Origin: Eleusine coracana subsp. coracana
Taxonomy: Eukaryota; Streptophyta; Magnoliopsida; Poales; Poaceae
Direction of reading: 5' to 3'
Length of the DNA: 64,000 bases
Assembly (NCBI GenBank): GCA_032690845.1
Contig: CM064420.1
Location: forward strand, 64,778,707 to 64,842,706
Shown here: positions 56,586 through 64,000 of the stretch, piece by piece
How positions within the stretch are numbered: the first letter of the stretch is position 1
Layout of the letters: each line of letters begins with the position of its first letter
Position numbers and translations under genes: made by a program
The notes under the pieces: model-generated
The model's input: only the letters and a program-made list of their open reading frames with translations
The model's database searches: none
What the model was told of the DNA's origin: nothing

Positions 56586-57887
56586 TCATTCAGCAGGACT
56601 GTGGCTCTCTGCAACATCGCACTCGTCAAGCAGCGCTAGGATGTTGTGCTCCGGGGCACTTGCAGAGGGCAATATGGCACGCCTAGGTACCGCGGATCGC
56701 GACCTTGTTCCACTGCTGTCAGGCTCGAGCTGTGAACCTTCCTTCACGACCGGTAAGTCTGTCCTCACTCTCGCACTTACTGAAGACATCTTTTCCTTCC
56801 ATATCCTCCCATCCTAGGAACCATCAAACAGGATCACCAATAATGAAGCAATTAATCTAAATGATCAGAAGTTCAGATACAAATGAAACGTAGAAGATGA
56901 ACTAGAGCAGATTGTTATTGAAAAAGGTACATGAGAACCGAATAATTGTTGTAACAATGAGTTCTGTAAGTCCTGCAATTCAGTAATATAATTCGCTTAA
57001 ACGATAGTGACGGTGATTTGATTCTCTTGTACAATTTGATATAAACAATGATGAATGGCGTACATGCAGTATAGATGGTTCAGGAAGTGGGCATTTGACT
57101 GGTTGATCAAGATTGAGAGGCTCCACAGGGTGCTCCACTGGCTTGAACTCGACGCCGACCTCAATACCGTGAGGACTGTCAGTGGGAACAGTTGTCGGGG
57201 CAGACTCTCCGGTACTCATGTTGGGGGCCAACGTCTCCACAACCTCCTGCGGGATCACAACGAAATTCTCCATATTCAATTGGGCAGGACTTGATCTGAT
57301 CAAATTGAGGTAATAGTTTTGTGTCACTGAAGTCGCTCTAACTCTTGGCTTTACTAATCAATCAAGAACCACTACAATAGTACAGAACACTATATTCCTT
57401 GTGAACAATTACATTACAGTTTTGAGATAACAAAAGGCCGCAGCCTTTCCCAAATTTTAGGCGGCACCGCAGCAACGAATCTATTAAATTTCGCTTAAAC
57501 CCAAATTACCAAAATCATTTCAAAGAGAAACACAAATTACTTGCTAAAAGCATCCTGATTCAGAAATAGGATGAGGAAAGGAAAGAAACGAGCTACCCTG
57601 TGCTGGAGACAGCACCATCCGGCCATGAACGAATACGAGGTCAAATCAGACTAGCTCAAATCTGACCCTTGACAGTTGGATGGCTTGAAAAAGCTAACGC
57701 TAACCCAGGCCCGAGATACGGTTATATACAAGCAGATCTCTCCTTGGAGTTGGGGAAGTAAACAACAGCAGAAACGAAACAGTCAAAGAGAAATATTAGT
57801 GCGCGTGGAGGGGATGGGGAAGCTTACGGCGGCGCTCTTGGCTCGGCGGTGGGCGCCGGCGGAGAATCTGGAGAAGATTCCAACCAT
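56586..57887 (-). CDS. Small plant protein of unknown function
   Basis: A three-exon gene on the minus strand: 57887-57828, 57246-57064, 56813-56586; 156 codons plus TGA, with GT-AG introns and phase 0 junctions throughout. The product starts MVGIFSRFSAGAHRRAKSAA, a basic amphipathic head. An acidic, Pro-rich middle follows (VVETLAPNMS, VEFKPVEHPVEPLNLDQPVK). The third exon begins DGRIWKEKM and contains Ser/Arg-rich and LDECDVAES stretches. I recall similar small proteins in other plants but know no function. No membrane segment, zinc motif or catalytic motif is visible. The short N-terminal exon and splice sites fit too well to be chance. It converges with ATAD3 and diverges from the SCAMP gene. 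Confidence 0.72.
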
Positions 57888-59076
57888 CGTCTCCAGTCTC
57901 CACGGCCCCCGCGGAGGCTCGAACGATCCAACCTTCGGAGCTGAAGAAGCTGGCTGCTTTTCTCGTTTGCGGGGAGCACTGATCGATGTAGGAGTTATTG
58001 ACCTGTCGGACTGGTTTTATCACGCTCGTTTTTTCCTTTTCTTTCTTGCTTTTTTCGTTAGCTTGATTATCACTACTTAACTAACATTAAACCAAAGTGG
58101 GTGACATCTCTACAAAAAAAGAAAAAAAAAGTGGGTGACAGATAAGTTGGCATCGTTTAAAGGGCACGTATCTTGTCCCTTACAATTTAACTTGAGCGGA
58201 AAAAATAGCAGGGTAAAATAGTCATTTGCTGCTACTGAATGTTTCAATCATTGTAGTCAGGTTTTGATTACCTAAATTTCAATTAAATATTTAAAAAATT
58301 GAGATCAGTTTGCTGAATAAGAGAGATAGCTCTTCAAAAAATGTTGATTCTTCTAGAAACGAAGAAGGAAATTACCACTTTTTCGTTGAGCGTCCAACTC
58401 TGATATCTTGTCTTTATAGGAATGGTACAAAACATTTACCTGTTATAAGATGGAGAACGCGAATTAATTGGTTGCTGTTCTCTAAAATTTATTTTCACAA
58501 GAGTAAAATATTAATGGTATGTACTAGTACCAACTCAAAATGAAACGAGAATGATCAAAATTGACATGTTGCAAAAAAAGAAGGCCATGATTCGAAATAT
58601 GAAACTTTTAAGGACAATTCAAAGTCAACCCAGTAACGAACTATTTCAGTGGGTAAAAACAATATTCAGGATCATGTTAATTCACCCAATATAAGCATGA
58701 TTGAAACAGGAAAAATTTCTAGGAACGTCACAAAAATGTCGTGCCGTTTACTCTCGAGACAGTTGACGTTAGGTCATTGATTAGAGACCGTAACCGGAAG
58801 GAATATTTGAAAAGCTCAAAACCAATTTTTTTTTAATGAGAAAAAGACGGTAGGGTGTCCCGGTCCCTGCTGCCAGTGAAGTCTACAAACGAACGGCAAA
58901 AAAGAAGGAACAACTTGAACCGGAAGCGACTTGAGTAGAGTAGTCGGTCAGTCCACCACGCCCGCCCGACACGCCCACTGCTCCCACCGCTTAGCGACCC
59001 CGGCCCACCGATCAAGGAGCCTGTTCGCCGCCGGCGCCGCCCACCGCCTGAAGCCGAGCCAGCGCCGCCAGCGAGC
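57888..59076. other. Intergenic DNA between the divergent small gene and SCAMP
   Basis: Both promoters should be here. It is AT-rich, with one microinsertion at 58094-58140. No other gene or repeat was recognised. Confidence 0.4.
58094..58140. repeat. Microinsertion: A-tract flanked by 13-bp direct repeats
   Basis: AAAGTGGGTGACA lies at 58094-58106 and again at 58128-58140. The 21-bp insert is TCTCTAC followed by A runs broken by one G. Confidence 0.7.
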
Positions 59077-62000
59077 ATGCACCACGATCCCAACCCTTTC
59101 GACGAGGGCACCGACGAAAACCCCTTCTCCGTAAATTTCGACCCCCTTTCCCCATTCCGCGAGGATTTAGCTTGAGGGGCGTGGCAGATCTCGGCCCGAG
59201 AGAGATCTCCGGCTTATTGGATTTCTGGCTCGTGCTAATGAGGTACTGATTTGCTGTTGTGCAGAATGGAGGAGGTGGTGGTGTTGGAGGAGGACGCGGC
59301 GGAGGCGGGAGGTCGCAGTTTGGGTTTCGGCCGGCGGAGCCCGTCGGGTTCGGCGGCGGCAGGGGTGATGCCACCGTCGATATCCCCCTCGAAAACATGA
59401 GCGTAAGGGATCCTGCCCCTTCTCTTTAGTTACTTCGTCGCATGCGTGCTTGGTGATCGAGTGAGCGTGTTTTGTGATACGTCTGTTGTTGGAGTGAAGG
59501 ATTCGAAGGGCAAGGCGAAGGAGCTGTCACAATGGGAGTCGGATCTCAGGAGGCGAGAAGCGGTAAGCGTGCCCTGCTGTTTTCTTGGATTCCCGCTGCT
59601 AATCATGCATGACTAGAGTGTTAACTATTGCTCTGTTCATTCTTGTGGAATTTTCGTTGGTGAAGGACATCAAGCGGAGGGAGGAAGCTCTCAGGAGTGG
59701 TATGCTTCCACCTTGAGCTTATGTCAATTATGTCTTTGATGACATTCTCATAGAACTACGAATTAATTGTTGTGTTATTGCCTTATATTGATGTAGCCGG
59801 GGTGCCCATGGAGGACAAGAACTGGCCACCGTTCTTTCCAATCATACACCATGACATTGCCAACGAGATACCAGCAAACGCTCAGAAACTACAGTATCTC
59901 GCGTTTGCCAGCTGGCTTGGTATGCTTGCATCTCCTAATCAATGTTCATTTGTACCAAGTGTCACATTTAGTGTGTCCAAGAGTTTGCATTGTTTGTGAT
60001 TACCATCTTACATTTAAATGCTATTGCGATGATGTGCAGGCATCGTGCTTTGTCTTTTCTGGAATTTTATTGCTGTCATAGTCTGTTGGATCAGAGGTGG
60101 AGGTGAGCTCAGCATTTCTTTCTACTCTAGCTAGCTTGTGCCCTGGTTTCTTGTGCACATCCGCATTTACTGTACCAAATATTACCGACAAGTACTCATT
60201 TATATTCCTATGTTATGTCTTTTAGTGCACCAGACCTCTAAATCTTAGTTCTTATTGTGCTTACAGACTCCAAACTTTTTTTCCTCGCTACCATCTACGG
60301 TATGCTGGGTATACCTTTATCCTACCTGATGTGGTATAGGCCACTATACCGTGCAATGAGGTATGCAACTTCATACTTCAAATTTGTGAAATTAGCTTCC
60401 TTTGATCTGATCATCCATAGCATTGCTAGTAGGTGATATAACAATGTTGATATGGACAGAAGTAGGTTACAAAGTTGACCAGATGTGTTTTAACTTTAAA
60501 TGAACTGCCAGACCTTCTTTATAAGCCTGTTTGCTTTTCTTCCTAAGAATATTGCCTGGGGTCGAGATTGCTGCCTGTGTCAAGGCAGCTGAAGCCAGGA
60601 CTCGAAGCAAACACACACTATATTTTCTAACAGTAGCTTTGTAATAATACTCTACCAACCTTTTGAACAGGACTGACAGTGCTTTCAGCTTTGGATGGTT
60701 TTTCCTTTGTTACCTGGTATGTCAGGGTTTCTTCATTCTTGAATCCAATTATTGAAATGCCATGTCTATTATGAATCTGGTTTAGTTACTTTATGGATGT
60801 TTCATTGTCCACAGCTTCACATTGGCTTTTGTATACTTGCTGCCATTGCTCCACCAATCGTGTTCCGTGGAAAATCATTAACGTGAGCTCTCTTACCACA
60901 TTCTGCATTATCAAAAAGAATTTCCAGTAGATACTATCCTTTGAACATAACTCCACCAGAACTATGCTCATTATGTTTTCTCAGTTGTAACCTTACCTTG
61001 GCGTGACACGCTGACTTTTCCAAACCATCCAACCATTATTGTGTACTGATTATGCGCCTGGGTTTTAAGTTGACCTTTCTCAATAGCTGACTATTTGTCG
61101 GGGGGAAACAACGGGGTACCACGTGGCCCCTCCTAAAAGAAAACCAAACATGCGGTTAGAACAGAAGACCCGCTTAAGCCACCGCCTAGAGCCCGCCTGC
61201 GCAGGCCCCGCACGAAGAGTGCCCACGTGGCGGGACCGTCCTGTTTTCTGGCCTCGGAACGCCGATCCGACTTGCTCGACCCTCCGATGGGTCGAGATCT
61301 GGTCACGTCCCGCTCGACCCTCCAAGGGTCGAACATTCGACGCGCTTCGATCGACCCCTCGATAGGAGCCAGAAATAAGCCGCCTTGCCAAGCAAGGTAC
61401 GGCTATGACCTGTCTTTCCTGGAGAATAACCCGGCCTTTCACCCAAATCCAACCACTCCTGAACAAGGACAGGTACTCCACTACCGCTACAGCTGCAACG
61501 ACATGGGCCCGTCCGTGATCTTCGGATAGGCCCTACCTCCAGTCCCATCAGCGGGGTCCAGACCCGGGAGAGGCGGAATGATAAAAACCCTGACCCAACC
61601 GGGAGTGGCGGAATGGGAAAACTCGATTGCCCTGCACAGACAGGACAGATCCCAACTCCAAGCGAGTCCGGACAAGCACGACCTGACGCCTCGACTCCTG
61701 ACGAAGGGGTCGAGCGGGGCGATGGTTAACACCTAACCCGCCAACCCTTAGTAATGCCAACCCCGGCGTGGGTATACAGTACCGGGGGGTCAGATCCTCC
61801 TGCATACCTACTCCTCTCACCATCGACGCCTGCTGACAGGGGCGGGTACAGCAGCACACTCGATGATGCTGTCACCCGATGACACCCCCTATAGTGATGA
61901 TGCAGGACAACCTGATGGACGGCGAGATTGACTTCTGCCAAGGCAACGTGACTGCGCCCCTGATGCATCGCCCTTCGTATGGTGGAGCACGCCATACACA

Positions 62001-62188
62001 GTGGCAATTGAAGCCCAACCCGACGACGAGGAATGGGGGCACGCTCGAGCACAGTGTCTCACGGTTCTCACCCCCCCTGACACAAGGCCAGAACGGTGGG
62101 GCCAACAAGGACCAGGGACCACGCCTCCGAACCGGGATGACGCCCCCTTTCGCACGACTTCAACAACTCCGCACGTGTAGGACGCCAT

Positions 62189-62234
<46 letters not shown>

Positions 62235-63759
62235 GAGGGCCATCCCCTTGGAATATAAAAGGGGACGCTCCCCTTCTCTTTTTAGAGAAGGCACGACACA
62301 ACTCACTACGACATAGACACACACATTCTGGTATTCCACCATCGCCAGCGCTGAGACTTGGAGCTCCTCTCCTCTCTCGCCATCGTTGTACTCCTCCCTG
62401 TGGCAAGTAACACGAGTAGGCTAGTGAACTGGACGTAGGGGGCCTTCCCCGAACCAGTATAACCTTCGTGTCCTTTTGCTAAGCCATTGCCGAATCCAAA
62501 ATGAGTTGTTTCCGAAAAAAAAAAGGAACTATTCAAATGAGTTGTCAGTCTCATTTATACTTCTACAAGATTCAATTTCACAAGATTGTTGACCCATTAT
62601 CTTGTGCTAAGAAAAATAAGCCTTTCTTTTTCACCAGGGGTATACTGGCTGCAATTGACACCTTCTCTGATCATGCCATAGTTGGGGTGAGTACCTCTAT
62701 TTATGCTCTTTGATCCTCTTTCTGCTCAAGTAGAAATGGACATGTTGATTTCAAGTGTTCCAGTGCAATTTTGTAAGTTTGCAGAAATCTGACATTAAAA
62801 TCCATGTTTCTTTCATTCAGATCTTTTACTTCGTCGGATTTGCCTTGTTTACCTTGGAGACACTTGTGAGCATTTGGGTTCTTCAGGTCTGTGACTTATC
62901 CACCTTATTGTTCTATCACTTTCCTCTCTATCCCATTTTCTGTTTTTTTTTCTTAAGTTTATTGTGCCAGCTTAATTGTTCATGTTGTTTCTGGCTTCTT
63001 AGTGCATGCAAGTGGTAAATGTGCATTTTAATAATGGTGGTGTTTCCCATGGATTAATCATGGAATATCATGAGATGTTGGACTTTTGAGATAAATATTT
63101 AATTTCTTTCAGATATCTTCTGATAAACATGAATGAAATTAGTGTCCTCGAGGCTCAGTAATCAGTTATGTGCATAATTATTTGGCCAATTATGATGAAA
63201 TATGGTGTCATAGTTAATATTTCTCTCAACCCACGGATTTGTCATGTTCTCTTGTTCAATTTTTGAAGCATAGGTGTAGAAGGTTTTAACTTTTCTTCTT
63301 TATGGTTGCTATATCCATGTCTTCATTGAAGTCTCAACAACAATGTGTATAATTTAGTTTGCTCCCTCCGTCCCAAAATAACTGACGTTTTAACTCCGGA
63401 CACGGGAACTAAGGAGATGTGAAAAAGGTGGGTGCACATGAAACGAGGAGAGGGATAGGGATGTATTGTAAAGAGAGAAAGTTGCATGAGGAAGTGAGAA
63501 TGACAATTATTTTGGGAAAATTGGAGTTGGCTAAAGTGTCAAGTGTTTTGGGACGAAGGGAATATGCCATAAAATAATACTGGAAGGCTGAAGGTGCTTG
63601 TTGTGTAAATTTTGTGTTGAAGCCTTTTGTTTTGTTTGTCAGTATGTGTTTACTTTGATGAGCTTTGGTTCTTATGATACATTTTACATATCCACTGATT
63701 CAGTCTTGTTCGTTTGGTACTTGCAGAAAGTATACATGTACTTCAGAGGGCACAAGTAA
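59077..63759 (+). CDS. Secretory carrier membrane protein (SCAMP)
   Basis: SCAMPs are four-pass membrane proteins of the trans-Golgi, early endosome and plasma membrane. Exons: 59077-59130, 59265-59402, 59500-59562, 59666-59699, 59797-59919, 60040-60102, 60267-60360, 60671-60716, 60815-60882, 62638-62686, 62821-62886, 63727-63759; total 276 codons plus TAA. Two NPF motifs (residues 6-8 and 15-17) suit EH-domain binding. A Gly-rich stretch follows, then a short coiled coil (WESDLRRREADIKRREEAL). Four hydrophobic segments come next (GIVLCLFWNFIAVIVCWI; LFFLATIYGMLGIPLSYLMW; FGWFFLCYLLHIGFCILAAI; AIVGIFYFVGFALFTLETLV). The conserved cytoplasmic loop PLYRAMRTDS lies between segments 2 and 3. Introns 9 and 11 hold transposon insertions. 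The start is the first ATG, before HHDPNPF. Confidence 0.95.
61096..62528 (+). mobile_element. LTR-like insertion (probable solo LTR) in SCAMP intron 9
   Basis: About 1.43 kb of GC-rich DNA interrupts an AT-rich intron. It begins TGTCGGGGGGAAACAACGGG, typical of grass Gypsy LTRs. It contains a TATAAAA box (62254-62260) followed by CT-rich sequence, and near the end CGAACCAGTATAACCTTCGT, a word I associate with the 3' part of such LTRs. CTATT occurs just before it (61091-61095) and at 62529-62533, a possible 5-bp target duplication. The right end does not finish in CA, so that boundary is uncertain. Scattered ORFs are not convincing as proteins. Confidence 0.6.
62192..62230. repeat. CT microsatellite
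   Basis: A nearly perfect (CT)n run lies inside the LTR-like insertion, just upstream of its TATA box. Confidence 0.9.
62499..62545. repeat. Microinsertion: A-tract flanked by 11-bp direct repeats
   Basis: AAATGAGTTGT occurs at 62499-62509 and 62535-62545 around TTCCG plus an A run and GGAACTATTC. It overlaps the uncertain right boundary of the LTR-like insertion, so the two events may be linked. Confidence 0.5.
63362..63563. mobile_element. Stowaway-like MITE in SCAMP intron 11
   Basis: The left end CTCCCTCCGTCCCAAAATAA and right end TGTTTTGGGACGAAGGGAATA are inverted copies, typical of grass Stowaway elements. The element is about 200 bp and non-coding. Confidence 0.75.
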
Positions 63760-64000
63760 AAAGTAGGTCGTGGAAGAAGTTTCATAGTACCGTCTGATTG
63801 CGCTGCGATTCTGTGCATACCTATAAGTGCATGGCAATCTTTGTATGTTGTGACTGTAAATTCTTTTCCCTACAAAGTTTGTTTGGCGGAGGGGTATACC
63901 ATTATATTGTAGTGTCGTTTCTGGACCTATACCTTGTTTGAAGCTCCAATTCTTTACAGATACAAGTTGCCCTTTGTGTACTCTTCTGTTCTTTTGCTGG

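Noticed and set aside
61123..62316. Several ORFs of 80-145 codons in the SCAMP intron insertion
   Set aside because: They overlap each other on both strands, are Arg/Pro-rich by GC bias, and match no protein family I know.

Overview
The window is nuclear DNA of a flowering plant, most likely a grass (Poaceae). Genes have short spliced exons with GT-AG introns. Two genes are strongly GC-rich at the third codon position, as grass genes often are. The intergenic DNA carries typical grass repeats: a Sirevirus-type Copia retrotransposon, hAT and Stowaway-like elements, and tRNA-derived SINEs. The set of a JMJ707-like demethylase, a KANADI factor and a 4CL close to rice Os4CL2 recalls the long arm of rice chromosome 2. 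That comparison is from memory and unchecked, and the species cannot be named.

Layout, left to right. A JmjN/JmjC histone demethylase gene (+, 55-5045) enters from the left edge, with an apparent frame break at a G-run and a SINE just after it. After about 6 kb without genes, holding one hAT-type MITE, comes a KANADI GARP transcription factor (+, 11675-15208). After another gene-poor stretch with GA microsatellites lies an SMN-like protein gene (+, 19158-22352). From 22919 to 35560 a small hAT-like element is split by a 12.2-kb Sirevirus-type retrotransposon on the minus strand. Its LTRs are equal in length, it has a 5-bp target duplication, and it carries gag, pol and a third ORF. Next is a TOM1-like VHS/GAT gene (+, 36737-39574) whose last exon carries a frame-breaking 5-bp tandem duplication. 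A 1.29-kb hAT-type element and a RING-H2 remnant follow. Then come 4-coumarate:CoA ligase (-, 42047-44884), an intronless PPR gene with a degenerate DYW domain (-, 47588-49453), an ATAD3-type mitochondrial AAA ATPase (+, 51377-55579), a small gene of unknown function (-, 56586-57887) and a SCAMP gene (+, 59077-63759) with an LTR-like insertion and a MITE in its introns.

The genes do not form a pathway; they are ordinary neighbours in a plant chromosome. They cover chromatin (JMJ), organ polarity (KANADI), snRNP assembly (SMN), ubiquitin-cargo sorting (TOL), phenylpropanoid metabolism (4CL), organelle RNA processing (PPR), mitochondrial inner-membrane organisation (ATAD3) and vesicle traffic (SCAMP). 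I did not find a convincing novel multigene system. The most unusual signals are two frame-breaking lesions in otherwise well-kept genes, a DYW domain with its catalytic and zinc positions lost, a small unassigned protein gene, and a recurring class of tiny A/T-tract insertions flanked by 11-18 bp direct repeats.

All exon boundaries were read by eye from splice consensus, frame continuity and family knowledge. No alignment or transcript data were available.
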